A stretch of 58,754 nt of DNA from Dermatophilus congolensis (lineage in GTDB: Bacteria; Actinomycetota; Actinomycetes; Actinomycetales; Dermatophilaceae): the NCBI GenBank assembly GCA_030538115.1, contig JAUNUP010000020.1, positions 1 to 58,754 of the forward strand, given 5' to 3'. A program made the translations under genes and the position numbers. Position 1 is the stretch's first letter. Each line of letters opens with the position of its first letter. Below the pieces are notes generated by a model. The model ran no database searches. It was not told where the DNA came from and was given only the letters and a program-made list of their open reading frames with translations. Of the stretch, positions 1-12,851 are shown piece after piece.

Positions 1-26
1 CACCGCCGGAATCAATGGTGAGACGG

Positions 27-58
27 ATGGCCGCTCAGGAGAAATCCTGAGCGGCCAT
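27..58. terminator. Perfect 14-bp hairpin terminator
   Basis: Arms 27-40 and 45-58 are perfectly complementary around a GAAA tetraloop. No long U tract follows, as is common in actinobacteria. A TGA at 19-21 ends a frame reading HRRNQW from the window edge, so the hairpin probably terminates an upstream gene that cannot be identified from six codons. The rest of the interval up to the first gene shows no gene. Confidence 0.7.
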
Positions 59-238
59 TCGCATACCCCCACATAATTGCCGAAGTGAACGTCTGCGCAT
101 CAATGATGCGGGCACCCTTCAGCACTCGTTCGGGTCGTCCTGTGCAGAGCCTGGCGAGGCCGGGTTGCAGGGGAGGCGAGGCCGGGGGGCCTGCTGGTAG
201 CGTCGGCTCGGAAGAACTCGAGAATATGAGGAGCAGCA

Positions 239-1792
239 ATGCCGGAGGAGTCGCAATCGTCGCGTTGGGAGAAGCGCGAACGACGCCAGGAGAACGAGGG
301 AACGCAGCGTTCCGACTCCGGTGGCGCGCGTGACGGCCGGCCGAGGCGCGACAGCGGTGATGGCTCCCGTGGTGGCCGCCCTTCGCGCGGCGGATCTGGC
401 TATCAAGGCAACCGAGACGGTGATCGTGGTTCTTCACGTGGCGGCGGTGGACGCTGGTCCAGGCCCGACCGCGGTGGTCGCCCGGCAGGTGGCGAAGGTC
501 GATACTCCGAGGGTGAGCGCCGCGAGGATCGTGGTGACTCCGGCTCTCGCGAGTTTTCTGGTGAGCGTCGGCCGTACCGCGAGGGCGCGCCGCGGGGACC
601 AGAAGGTGGTCGGGGCGGTGGACGCGGTCGTGATGATCGCGGATTCCGCGGACGACGTGACGAGCGATCCGACCGTTTCGGGGACCGCGGCCGTCCGGGC
701 GAACGCCGTTCTGGCGATTCCCGCGAGGCCTCTGGCGAACGGGGACAGCGTTGGGAACGCCCTGGTGAGCGTGGGGCCGGGGAGTCTCGTGAATCCTTCG
801 GAGGGCCTCGTCGTGGTGGCCGCCCCGAGCGTCGTGGGGACGGCCGGCCTGGTGGCCACGGTGGCCGGGACTCACGTGATGGCCGGGACCGTCGCGGCGG
901 ACGAGATGGCGGGCGCGACGGCGGACGCCGATTCGACGACCGCAGAGACGGCGATGTCGAAAGGCGCGACCAGCCGCGCCGCGTGAAGCAGGCTCCTGAG
1001 CCTCCCATCGACGAGGACGTGACCGGCAAGGAGATTGCGGGTGCCGCACGTCGTGATCTGCGGACCCTGAGCAAGGACAATGCCGAGGGAGTCGCACGGC
1101 ACCTCGTGATGATCGAGCGGCTGCTCGACGTCGATCCCGAGCGTGCTCGGGCCCATGCCGATCACATCGTCGCGCGGGCCGGCCGAGTGGCGGCCGTACG
1201 CGAAGCGCGCGGTCTCGTGGCGTACCACGAGGGTGACTGGAAGGTGGCACTCAACGAATTCCGTACGGCACGCCGCCTTTCGGGCTCCAATCACCTGTTG
1301 CCGCACCTCGTGGACATCGAGCGTGCCCTAGGTCGCCCCGAGCGTGCCCTCGAGTTGAGCGCCAGCCCGGAATCGCTCACCCTCGACGCGGCATCACGCA
1401 TCGAACTCGACATCGTCGTCTCCGGTGTTCGCCGTGACATGGGAGACCTTGACGCGGCCCTCCTGCAACTCCGAGGACCCGAACTCGAGCCCTCACGTCG
1501 CAAGCCTTGGTCTGGTCGACTCTTCTACGCCTACGCCGACACACTCCTGGCCAAGGGCCTGGAGGACGAGGCACGTGAATGGTTCGCCGTCGCGATCGAG
1601 GCGGACCCCTCCCTCGACACCGACGCCGCCGAACGTATCGACGAACTCGACGGAACGGTCTTTCTCGATCTCGGCGACGACGAGGACGACGACACGACCG
1701 ATACACCGTCGGACGACGAGTCGTCGGAGCAGTCGGCGTCGGACACCGAGACTGCGGAGGGAGTCGACGTAGACGAGGAGGGCAAGGCATGA
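239..1792 (+). CDS. Arg/Gly-rich disordered TPR protein with acidic tail
   Basis: A 517-aa protein of unknown function. Residues 1 to about 248 are low-complexity and dominated by R, G, D, E and S with many RGG, GGR and RGGR steps, so they are almost certainly disordered and strongly basic. Residues about 250-465 are helical and look like tetratricopeptide-type repeats (for example the stretch around FRTARRLSGSNHLLPHLVDI). The last 40-50 residues are very acidic (DLGDDEDDD onward). The ATG at 239 follows an AGGAG-like sequence in gaggagcagcaatg. The stop overlaps the next start (ATGA), so the two genes are probably co-translated. A TPR protein at this place beside the HAD phosphatase and tlyA is common in actinobacteria. 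The RGG-type region suggests RNA binding or condensate formation, which is inference only. Confidence 0.85.
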   Translation: MPEESQSSRWEKRERRQENEGTQRSDSGGARDGRPRRDSGDGSRGGRPSRGGSGYQGNRDGDRGSSRGGGGRWSRPDRGGRPAGGEGRYSEGERREDRGDSGSREFSGERRPYREGAPRGPEGGRGGGRGRDDRGFRGRRDERSDRFGDRGRPGERRSGDSREASGERGQRWERPGERGAGESRESFGGPRRGGRPERRGDGRPGGHGGRDSRDGRDRRGGRDGGRDGGRRFDDRRDGDVERRDQPRRVKQAPEPPIDEDVTGKEIAGAARRDLRTLSKDNAEGVARHLVMIERLLDVDPERARAHADHIVARAGRVAAVREARGLVAYHEGDWKVALNEFRTARRLSGSNHLLPHLVDIERALGRPERALELSASPESLTLDAASRIELDIVVSGVRRDMGDLDAALLQLRGPELEPSRRKPWSGRLFYAYADTLLAKGLEDEAREWFAVAIEADPSLDTDAAERIDELDGTVFLDLGDDEDDDTTDTPSDDESSEQSASDTETAEGVDVDEEGKA

Positions 1793-2835
1793 CACGGCTG
1801 GTGGAGGCGTACAAGGGCTTCATCTGTGACCTCGACGGCGTCGTCTACCGGGGGCAGGGAGCCGTCGCTCACGCGGTCGACGCCCTGCGCGCTACCCGCG
1901 AGCACGGACGGATCGCGTACGCGACCAACAACGCTGCCCGCCCTCCGCACACCGTGGCAGAACACCTGCGCGAACTCGGCATCGAGCTCGACGACTCCGA
2001 TGTCGTGACCTCGTCGCAGGCCGGAGCGCGACGGTTGGCCGAACTGATCCCCGCCGGCTCGCGCGTGCTCGCCGTCGGTGGGCCCGGCGTGACCCTTGCG
2101 CTCGAAGAATCCGGGCTGGTGCCTGTGCAACCGCGCGAGCTCGAAGAGGCGCAGGAGAACGACACCCCCTACGAGCAGGTCGTAGCCGTGCTGCAGGGCT
2201 TCGGGCGCGACGTGTCGTGGCACGACCTGTCGCAGGCGTCGTTCGCGATCCAGGGCGGTGCGCGCTGGGTGGCGACCAACCACGACTCCACGCTGCCGCT
2301 GGCCCACGGAGTAGCGCCCGGCAACGGCTCGCTCGTCGGAGCGGTGCGTAACACCGTCGATGTCGATCCGATCGTCGTCGGCAAGCCCTTCGCCGCGCTC
2401 TACGAGTACAGCGCCGCCGTCAACGGCACCGAGGTACGCGACACGCTCGCCATCGGAGACCGCCTCAACACCGACATCGCCGGTGCCGTGACCTGCGGCA
2501 TGGACTCGATCTATGTCGCCACCGGTGTCAGCAGCCCGATCGACGTGGCCCTGGTCGACGCCTCCGAACGGCCGACGTTTCTCGCGATGGATCTACGTGC
2601 CCTTGGGGAGGAGTACGTCTCGGCGTCGGTCGAGAGCGGCTCAGACACGTGGACGGCGCGCTGCGGCGACGCGGTCGCGAGCTGGGGCGGCAGTCTCGAA
2701 CTCGGCGACGGCGGCTCGGCCAACGAGCGCCTGCGCGCTCTCGTAGCGCTCGCCTGGGGAGTGCGCGACGCGGGTGTGCACCTCGACGCCGACGCTCTGG
2801 CCCCCGGAGGCGAGTGGGTGGAGGCGGGGCAGTGA
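1789..2835 (+). CDS. HAD-IIA family hydrolase (NagD-like sugar phosphatase)
   Basis: A 348-aa cytoplasmic phosphatase of the haloacid dehalogenase superfamily, subclass IIA. The nucleophile motif is near the N-terminus (CDLDGVVYRG), the Thr/Ser motif is in YATNNAARPP, the lysine motif in VVGKPFAALYE, and the Mg-binding acidic motif in IGDRLNTDIAGA. The ATG at 1789 overlaps the TGA of the TPR gene by 4 nt; longer in-frame extensions upstream lie inside that gene. Relatives hydrolyse sugar phosphates, p-nitrophenyl phosphate or glycerol phosphate; the substrate cannot be told here. The C-terminal extension of about 80 residues after the HAD core is typical of actinobacterial members next to tlyA. 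Confidence 0.9.
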   Translation: MTRLVEAYKGFICDLDGVVYRGQGAVAHAVDALRATREHGRIAYATNNAARPPHTVAEHLRELGIELDDSDVVTSSQAGARRLAELIPAGSRVLAVGGPGVTLALEESGLVPVQPRELEEAQENDTPYEQVVAVLQGFGRDVSWHDLSQASFAIQGGARWVATNHDSTLPLAHGVAPGNGSLVGAVRNTVDVDPIVVGKPFAALYEYSAAVNGTEVRDTLAIGDRLNTDIAGAVTCGMDSIYVATGVSSPIDVALVDASERPTFLAMDLRALGEEYVSASVESGSDTWTARCGDAVASWGGSLELGDGGSANERLRALVALAWGVRDAGVHLDADALAPGGEWVEAGQ

Positions 2836-3053
2836 GCGCTGTTCCAGGGCCAGGGCCCGTTCCCCAGCCTCCCGCTTCGGGCGGCGGGGCACCTGGTTCG
2901 AACGAACAGGCTGCCGCCGTCGAGGCGGCGGTCGGGCGATTCGAAGGCATCGACCCCTCCGATCTCGGCGCCACTCTCGCGGGGGGCGAATCGCTCTCCG
3001 ACACACTGACGCACGCGCTCGACGAGGACTCCCGCCGTGACGGCGGCCGGTAG
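2832..3053 (+). CDS. Small conserved-position hypothetical protein (73 aa)
   Basis: A short frame beginning with GTG at 2832, overlapping the stop of the HAD gene by 4 nt and ending 6 nt before tlyA. The first 25 residues are Pro/Gly-rich; the rest is predicted helical and acidic (AAVEAAVGRFEGIDPSDL). There is no signal peptide or membrane segment. Actinobacterial operons of this type often carry a small unnamed protein here. The tight coupling on both sides makes it likely to be translated. I do not recognise a function. Confidence 0.65.
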   Translation: MSAVPGPGPVPQPPASGGGAPGSNEQAAAVEAAVGRFEGIDPSDLGATLAGGESLSDTLTHALDEDSRRDGGR

Positions 3054-3059
3054 CACTCT

Positions 3060-3923
3060 GTGACCGCAGCTCGGCTCGACGTCCACCTCGTCTCGGTCGG
3101 CCTGGCCAGGTCGAGGGGACAGGCGAGAGAACTCATCGACTCGGGGGCCGTCACGGTGGACGGGCGGGTGGCGACGCGCGCCTCCGAGCGGGTCGGTCCC
3201 GACAACGTCGTGGAGGCCACGGCCGATCCCTGGGTCGGTCGGGCGGCGTACAAGCTGCTCGCGGCACTCGACCTCTTCAGCACCGGCGACGCCCCCGCGC
3301 GCCCTGCGGCCGGCGCCCGGTGCCTCGACATCGGTGCCTCGACCGGCGGATTCACACAGGTTCTGCTGGCGCGCGGAGCCGCCGCGGTCGTGGCGCTCGA
3401 CGTCGGCCACGGACAGCTCGCCACTGTGGTCGCGGATGACCAGCGCGTGGAGGAGAGGTCGGGAGTCAACGTGCGCGATGTGCGCGCCGGTGACCTGGGG
3501 GAGCCATTCGACATCGTCGTGGGCGACCTCAGCTTCATCTCGCTGCGGTACGTCTGGCCGGTTCTCGCCCAGCAGCTCGCTGCCGACGGAGATGCGATCA
3601 TGCTGGTCAAGCCACAGTTCGAGGTCGGACGTGAGCGCCTTGGCAAGGGTGGCGTGGTCCGCTCCGAGCGGGAGCGGCTGCGTGCCGTGCGCGAGGCCCT
3701 CCTGGCCGCCTGCGCGAGCGGTCTGATGCCCGTTCGTCTCGCAACATCCCCCCTCCAGGGCGGCTCAGGCAATGTGGAGTACCTAGTCTTGTTGCGGCAC
3801 GCGACTGCGCCTGCCGATCATCAGAACGAACGCACCGGGGCGCGGGGGCGTGCCCTGGACTCGACAGGCGGCGAGGCGACTGTCGAACGGCTCATCGAAC
3901 GACTCGACGAAGGACTCACATGA
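3060..3923 (+). CDS. tlyA: TlyA family rRNA (cytidine-2'-O)-methyltransferase
   Basis: A 287-aa protein with an N-terminal S4 RNA-binding domain (residues 1 to about 62, LVSVGLARSRGQARELIDSG) and an FtsJ-type Rossmann methyltransferase domain. The SAM loop is CLDIGASTGGFTQ, and the catalytic K-D-K-E set fits K in AAYKLL, D in VGDLSFIS, K in MLVKPQFE and E in GNVEYLVLL. Family members 2'-O-methylate 16S C1409 and 23S C1920, conferring capreomycin/viomycin sensitivity. The start is a GTG 6 nt after the 73-aa gene. The C-terminus extends about 30 residues past the methyltransferase fold. The stop overlaps nadK by 4 nt. Confidence 0.93.
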   Translation: MTAARLDVHLVSVGLARSRGQARELIDSGAVTVDGRVATRASERVGPDNVVEATADPWVGRAAYKLLAALDLFSTGDAPARPAAGARCLDIGASTGGFTQVLLARGAAAVVALDVGHGQLATVVADDQRVEERSGVNVRDVRAGDLGEPFDIVVGDLSFISLRYVWPVLAQQLAADGDAIMLVKPQFEVGRERLGKGGVVRSERERLRAVREALLAACASGLMPVRLATSPLQGGSGNVEYLVLLRHATAPADHQNERTGARGRALDSTGGEATVERLIERLDEGLT

Positions 3924-4807
3924 CCCGCCGGATACTGCTCGTGGGGCACTCCTCCCGCATCGACATGCAACGTCTCGTCGACGTCGTGTCGGGGATGCTC
4001 GCCGATGCCGGCATCGAAGCGGTCGTCTCCGAGACCGAGATGGCACGCCACAGGGGAACGTCGTCGCTCAAGGCCGCCGACCCCGACAACCCCGCGCGCG
4101 ACTGCGAACTGGTGCTCGTACTGGGCGGCGACGGCACGATCCTGCGCGGAGCCGAGGCCGCTCGCCAGTCCGACATCCCGCTGCTCGGCATCAACTACGG
4201 GCACATCGGCTTTCTCGCGGAGGCCGAACCCGACGACCTCATGGCCACCGTCGAGCGGATCGTGCAGCGCGACTATTACGTCGAGGACCGCATGACCCTC
4301 GATGTCGAGGCCTATTCCGGTGACCAATTGCTCACGCGGACGTGGGCGCTCAACGAAATGACGGTCGAGAAGGTCTCGCGGGAGCGGATGATTCAGGCGG
4401 TCATCGTCATCGACGGTCGCCCCTTGTCGACGTGGGGCTGCGATGGTGTGATCGTGGCGACGCCGACCGGCTCGACCGCGTACGCCTTCTCCGCGGGCGG
4501 GCCGGTGCTCTGGCCCGACGCTGAATCGCTTCTCATCGTGCCGATCTCGGCGCACGCGCTGTTCGCTCGACCGCTCGTCGTGAGCCCGCGCTCCGAGGTC
4601 GCCGTCGAACTCTCGCGCGACGTGATGGGGAGGGCCGTGATGTGGTGCGACGGATCGCGCTCCGTCGATCTGCCCGCTGACGGCCGCGTCGTCGTGCGAC
4701 GCGGAACGCGGCCGGTGCGCCTGGCCAAGCTTGACAAAGAACCGTTCACCGATCGGATCGTCGAGAAGTTCGAGCTGCCCGTGCGCGGCTGGCGAGGCAA
4801 CGCCTGA
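3920..4807 (+). CDS. nadK: NAD kinase
   Basis: A 295-aa cytoplasmic enzyme making NADP from NAD with ATP or polyphosphate. The diagnostic GGDGT motif is at residues 69-73 (VLGGDGTILRGAEAA), followed by GINYGHIGFLAE, NEMTVEK and TPTGSTAYAFSAGGP, which together form the NAD site. Length and motif order are normal for actinobacterial PpnK. The ATG overlaps the tlyA stop by 4 nt. nadK between tlyA and recN is a conserved actinobacterial arrangement. Confidence 0.95.
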   Translation: MTRRILLVGHSSRIDMQRLVDVVSGMLADAGIEAVVSETEMARHRGTSSLKAADPDNPARDCELVLVLGGDGTILRGAEAARQSDIPLLGINYGHIGFLAEAEPDDLMATVERIVQRDYYVEDRMTLDVEAYSGDQLLTRTWALNEMTVEKVSRERMIQAVIVIDGRPLSTWGCDGVIVATPTGSTAYAFSAGGPVLWPDAESLLIVPISAHALFARPLVVSPRSEVAVELSRDVMGRAVMWCDGSRSVDLPADGRVVVRRGTRPVRLAKLDKEPFTDRIVEKFELPVRGWRGNA

Positions 4808-4860
4808 CACCGCCGAACTGCCACGCGGTGCCGCTGACCGGGACTGTCGGAGGCGGCGCC

Positions 4861-4866
4861 TAGGCT
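4861..4866 (+). promoter_or_regulatory. Candidate -10 box of recN (leaderless)
   Basis: TAGGCT fits the actinobacterial TANNNT -10 pattern and ends 7 nt before the recN ATG, so transcription would begin at or next to the start codon. No convincing -35 element or Shine-Dalgarno sequence is visible. Confidence 0.5.
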
Positions 4867-4873
4867 GGCTGCC

Positions 4874-9116
<4,243 letters not shown>

Positions 9117-9245
9117 TGGAACGAACCGCCGGAACGTGGCGCATGTCACTCTTTCGCCTCAGAGCCCGTACATTAGGTGGGCGCGGCCTGAGAGGAGCCT
9201 GAAGGTTCGGGGGTTGCGCACCCCTCGACACGAAGGAGTGACCAC

Positions 9246-10709
9246 GTGGACGACCCCCTGCTCAAGGTTCTCGAAAACATCAGCGGCTTCATCTGGGGGC
9301 CGTACCTGCTCATCCCGCTACTGCTCGGCACCGGTGTCTTTCTCACCCTGCGCCTCGGCGGTCTACAGGTGTTCAAGCTCGGGCCTGCTCTGCGGCTCGC
9401 GCTCATCGACCGTAAAGACGCCGGAGCGGCCGCGGGCGGCCACGGCGACATCTCGCACTACCAGGCCCTCACGACCGCGCTTGCGGCGACCGTCGGCGTC
9501 GGCAACATCGTCGGCGTGGCGACGGCCATCCACCTCGGCGGGCCTGGTGCCGTGTTCTGGATGTGGGTGACCGCCGCCTTCGGTATGGCCTCGAAGTACG
9601 CCGAGGCGTTCATGGCCGTGCGCTTCCGCACTGTCGACGCCAAGGGCGAGATGTCGGGTGGCCCGCAGTACTACCTCAAGCACGCGATCGGCGGCGGGTT
9701 CGGTGTCTTCCTCTCGCTCTTCTTCGCGATCGCCGCAGTGTTCGCCAGCTTCGGCATCGGCAACATGACCCAGGCCAACACCGTGGCCGCCGCACTCGAA
9801 GACACGTTCAGCGTGCCCCTGTGGATCACCGGCATCGCGCTCGCGCTCGGCACCGGGCTCGTGCTCATCGGCGGTATCAAGGCCATCGGCCGGGTCACCG
9901 CCGGGTTCGTGCCGATGATGATCGTGTTCTACGTCGTCGGCGGGCTCGTCATCCTCGTGCTCAACGCGCCTGCCGTGCCGGCAGCCCTCGGCACGATCTT
10001 CGCCGACGCCTTCACGGGCACCGCAGCGACCGGCGGGTTCGTCGGCGCGACCCTCGCCGCGGCCATCCGCTACGGTGTCGCGCGCGGCATCTTCTCGAAC
10101 GAGTCGGGCCTCGGCTCCGCCGCCATCGCGGCCGCCTCCGCCCAGACCCGCCACCCAGTGCGCCAGGGCCTCGTGTCGATGACCCAGACCTTCATCGACA
10201 CGATGATCGTCGTCTCGATCACCGGCCTCGTCATCGTCACCACCGGTGTGTGGCAGACCGAGCAGGAGCCCGCCCTCATGACGGCGGCCGGGTTCTCGCA
10301 CGGCCTGCCGGGCAACTGGGGCCACATCATCGTGACGCTGGCCGTGATCTTCTTCGCGTTCTCCACGGTGCTCGGCTGGGCCTACTACGGCGAGCGCTGT
10401 GTCGAGCGCCTCGTGGGCATCAAGGGCGTCATGCCCTACCGGCTGCTGTTCAGCGCCGTCGTGTTCATCGGTGCCACCACCGAACTCGACATCGTGTGGA
10501 CGTTCTCCGACATCGCCAACGGCCTCATGGCCCTGCCGAACCTGCTCGGTCTTCTCATCTGCTCGGGCCTCATCGCCCGCGAGACACGCGCCTACCTGCG
10601 CGTGGACCCGACGCTGAAGAACGAGCCCGCCGAGCCGACCCTTCACGGAATCGACGGCCTCGCCACCCAGGACGCGCGGAGAGATGGAGGCGGTCAGGCC
10701 GGCGTCTGA
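9246..10709 (+). CDS. Alanine/glycine:cation symporter (AGCS family)
   Basis: A 487-aa polytopic membrane protein importing alanine or glycine with Na+ or H+. About ten hydrophobic segments are visible, starting with WGPYLLIPLLLGTGVFLTL. Family signatures include ALAATVGVGNIVGVATAIHLGGPGA in two overlapping pieces, the loop GMASKYAEAFMAVRFR, and GVARGIFSNESGLGSAAIAA. Length is normal. The GTG start is preceded by AAGGAG at 9233-9238. The 129-nt gap upstream suggests its own transcription unit. Confidence 0.93.
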   Translation: MDDPLLKVLENISGFIWGPYLLIPLLLGTGVFLTLRLGGLQVFKLGPALRLALIDRKDAGAAAGGHGDISHYQALTTALAATVGVGNIVGVATAIHLGGPGAVFWMWVTAAFGMASKYAEAFMAVRFRTVDAKGEMSGGPQYYLKHAIGGGFGVFLSLFFAIAAVFASFGIGNMTQANTVAAALEDTFSVPLWITGIALALGTGLVLIGGIKAIGRVTAGFVPMMIVFYVVGGLVILVLNAPAVPAALGTIFADAFTGTAATGGFVGATLAAAIRYGVARGIFSNESGLGSAAIAAASAQTRHPVRQGLVSMTQTFIDTMIVVSITGLVIVTTGVWQTEQEPALMTAAGFSHGLPGNWGHIIVTLAVIFFAFSTVLGWAYYGERCVERLVGIKGVMPYRLLFSAVVFIGATTELDIVWTFSDIANGLMALPNLLGLLICSGLIARETRAYLRVDPTLKNEPAEPTLHGIDGLATQDARRDGGGQAGV

Positions 10710-10771
10710 CGCTGACACGGCAGCGGCTCGACGCCGACGTGACGCCGACGTTGCGTGGCAGAGTGTCTGCC

Positions 10772-11236
10772 ATGTCGAGTGGATCCGCTTTCGGGGCGGC
10801 CTTCGGACCTTCGTCCGGAGGCCGCCCTTCGTCGTCTCCCGGCTCCGACCGCGGGCGGGAGCCGTGCCCCTGCGGCTCGGGGCGGGTGTACGCCGGGTGC
10901 TGCGGCGCGATCCACGACGGGGTGCGGCCCGCGCGCACGGCCGAGGCGCTCATGCGGAGCCGCTACTCGGCCTTCGCCCTGCGGCTGCCGGAGTATCTCG
11001 CCACGTCGTGGCATCCGATGACCCGGCCGCTCGAGATCTACCTCGCGCCCGGACACCAGTGGCTGGGGCTCGAGATCCTCGACACTGAGGCGGGCGGGCC
11101 CGACGACACGATCGGCACCGTCACGTTTCGGGCGCGCACCCGCTCCGGCGGCGGTCGCGAGAGCACGATGACCGAAGTGAGCCGCTTCGAGCGCTACGAC
11201 GGCGCCTGGGTCTACGTCGACGGCGACGTCACCTGA
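10772..11236 (+). CDS. YchJ-family protein with SEC-C zinc motif
   Basis: A 154-aa protein. The N-terminal 30 residues are Ser/Gly/Pro-rich. A SEC-C type metal-binding motif follows (CPCGSGRVYAGCCG), then ALMRSRYSAFALRLPEYLATSW and a C-terminal NTF2-like fold ending in SRFERYDGAWVYVDGD, matching the UPF0225/YchJ family. The biochemical role is unknown. The ATG at 10772 is chosen because longer frames run back through the symporter gene. Confidence 0.85.
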   Translation: MSSGSAFGAAFGPSSGGRPSSSPGSDRGREPCPCGSGRVYAGCCGAIHDGVRPARTAEALMRSRYSAFALRLPEYLATSWHPMTRPLEIYLAPGHQWLGLEILDTEAGGPDDTIGTVTFRARTRSGGGRESTMTEVSRFERYDGAWVYVDGDVT

Positions 11237-11246
11237 GAGACCCGAA

Positions 11247-11330
11247 CCGGCCCCAAGCCAGCGCAGGAACAGCTCCCAGCCGGCTCCGAGCCAACCCAGG
11301 AACAGTCCCGAACCAGCACCCAGGTACCCC
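11247..11330. repeat. Degenerate 33-bp tandem repeat, about 2.5 copies
   Basis: Units at 11247-11279 and 11280-11312 share ccgg..cc.agcca..cCAGGAACAG-like sequence, and a third partial unit follows from 11313. It sits between the YchJ-family gene and the metallophosphoesterase. On the minus strand it would read as repeated LGAGSGLFLGW-like peptides, but nothing supports translation. Confidence 0.6.
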
Positions 11331-11373
11331 TGCCCGTACGAATTCGGTTGAGGAACCTGATGATTCGGGCGTT

Positions 11374-11445
11374 GGTCACCGTCGCGACACCTGTGGACCC
11401 CCGGATTGGTCATCTGCGACCGATGACATGCGGTGGTCAGCCCCC
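11374..11445 (+). promoter_or_regulatory. PHO-box-like GGTCA repeats upstream of the metallophosphoesterase
   Basis: Three GGTCA half-sites begin at 11374, 11408 and 11435. The site at 11408-11418 (GGTCATCTGCG) matches all 11 positions of the Streptomyces PhoP direct-repeat consensus G(G/T)TCAYYYR(G/C)G. The site at 11374-11384 matches most positions. They lie 22-93 nt before the ATG of an exported phosphoesterase. Control by PhoP is inference. Confidence 0.4.
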
Positions 11446-11466
11446 TTACACGTACGGGAGTTCCAC

Positions 11467-12669
11467 ATGTCCGACATGTCCATCGGTCGCCGCGGGCTTC
11501 TCGCCGCAGGCGGTGCGACCGCTCTCGCCACCGGCCTCGGTGCCGTTGCGTCCCCCGCCTCCGCGGCGCCGGCCTCTGGCAAGGTGCCCGCCGGTGGTGT
11601 CGCCCCGAGCACGCTGCGTTTCCGCCGTGACGGAGGGTTCACGGTGTTGCAGTTCAACGACACTCAGGACGGCCCCAAGGTCGACAAGCGCACGATCCAG
11701 CTCATCGAGACGGCCGCTAAGAAGGTGCGCCCCGACCTCATCGTGCTCGTCGGTGACAACACCAACGGCGACGCGAAGACCTGGGAAGAGCACAAGCAGG
11801 CGATCAACAACATCGCCTCGACGTTCGAGTCGACGGGCATCCCGTGGGCCGTGACCTTCGGCAACCACGACGAGGACTCCACCCCCACCTCGGGCATGGA
11901 CGAGGCCAAGCAGCTCGCCTTCTACATGAAGTACGGCAACAACCTCAACGTCGCCGGCCCCAAGGGCGTCACCGGCACCGGCAACATGTACCTGCCGATC
12001 CGCTCCTCCAAGGGCAAGCACGACGCGTACGGCATCTGGATGATCGACTCCGGCCGCTACGCCCCCAAGACGATGGCCGGGCAGGACTTCGAGGGCTACC
12101 CCACCTGGGACTGGGTGCGCATGGACCAGGTCGACTGGTACTACCGCCTCTCCGAGCAGCTCGAGGCGCAGCGTCGCCGCAAGGTGCCCAGCTACCTCTT
12201 CCAGCACATCGCGCTGTGGGAGTACCGGTTCATGTGGTGGGGCGGAGTCGACGGACGCACCGACGCCGACCACCAGCGCGGACTCAAGCGCCACGGCATC
12301 GTCGGCCAGCGCAACGAGGATGAGTGCCCCGGGCCGTTCAACTCCGGCCTGTTCAACGCGATCATCGCCCGCGGCGAGACCGAGGGCGTCTCGATCGGCC
12401 ACGACCACATCAACACCTACCACGGTGACTACTACGGTGTGACCCTCGCCTACGGCCCCGGCTCCGGCTACGGCACGTACGGGCTCAAGGGCGCCGAGAA
12501 GAACCACCTGCGCGGTGGCCGCGTGTTCCAGTTCAAGGAGGACGCCAAGGGCGTCGGCCGTCTCGCGGAGACGTACAACGTGTTCGCCAAGGACTACGGC
12601 ATCGACGTGACCGAGGCCGACCAGACGCGCGAGCCTCGCGCGCTGCCGGTGTGGGCGAAGAAGGTCTGA
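11467..12669 (+). CDS. Tat-exported metallophosphoesterase
   Basis: A 400-aa calcineurin-like phosphoesterase, probably secreted. The N-terminus is a twin-arginine signal (GRRGLLAAGG, then a hydrophobic stretch to ASPASAAP). Metal ligands visible are D in FNDTQD, GDN in LVGDNTNG, GNHDED in VTFGNHDEDS, HIALWEY and GHDHIN. The first motif reads D-T-Q rather than the usual D-x-H, as in the Dcr2/Sia1-like branch. The ATG at 11467 is preferred over 11428 because it has a gggag ribosome-binding site and puts the RR pair near the N-terminus. PHO-like sites lie upstream and a hairpin follows the gene. Confidence 0.88.
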   Translation: MSDMSIGRRGLLAAGGATALATGLGAVASPASAAPASGKVPAGGVAPSTLRFRRDGGFTVLQFNDTQDGPKVDKRTIQLIETAAKKVRPDLIVLVGDNTNGDAKTWEEHKQAINNIASTFESTGIPWAVTFGNHDEDSTPTSGMDEAKQLAFYMKYGNNLNVAGPKGVTGTGNMYLPIRSSKGKHDAYGIWMIDSGRYAPKTMAGQDFEGYPTWDWVRMDQVDWYYRLSEQLEAQRRRKVPSYLFQHIALWEYRFMWWGGVDGRTDADHQRGLKRHGIVGQRNEDECPGPFNSGLFNAIIARGETEGVSIGHDHINTYHGDYYGVTLAYGPGSGYGTYGLKGAEKNHLRGGRVFQFKEDAKGVGRLAETYNVFAKDYGIDVTEADQTREPRALPVWAKKV

Positions 12670-12698
12670 TTCTTTGCGCCTGAGCCACCGAACGGCGT

Positions 12699-12733
12699 GG
12701 CCGGTCACCTTTGAGAGGCGGTGGTGACCGGCC
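12699..12733. terminator. Hairpin terminator after the metallophosphoesterase
   Basis: Arms 12699-12709 (ggccggtcacc) and 12723-12733 (ggtgaccggcc) are perfectly complementary, 30 nt after the stop codon. Confidence 0.7.
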
Positions 12734-12790
12734 GCGGCCCGTCTCGGGCCGCACCGCAAGCGTCTGACAGGGAGCAGCGGAGCGCTTGCG

Positions 12791-12796
12791 TAGAAT
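12791..12796 (+). promoter_or_regulatory. Candidate -10 box for aspS
   Basis: TAGAAT preceded by TTGCG resembles an extended -10. It would give a leader of about 50 nt before the GTG of aspS. No -35 at 16-18 nt spacing is convincing. Confidence 0.35.
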
Positions 12797-12851
12797 GGTG
12801 TGGTCGCCTCCGTTGCGGCGGTTCCCCGTTCGTCGAAGACAAGGACTTCCC

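Noticed and set aside
1..21. C-terminal end of tyrS or another named gene at the left edge
   Set aside because: Only six codons (HRRNQW) remain, too few to identify.
9363..10718. 451-codon minus-strand open frame opposite the symporter gene
   Set aside because: The encoded string is His/Asp/Glu/Gly low-complexity, an antisense shadow of a membrane protein gene.
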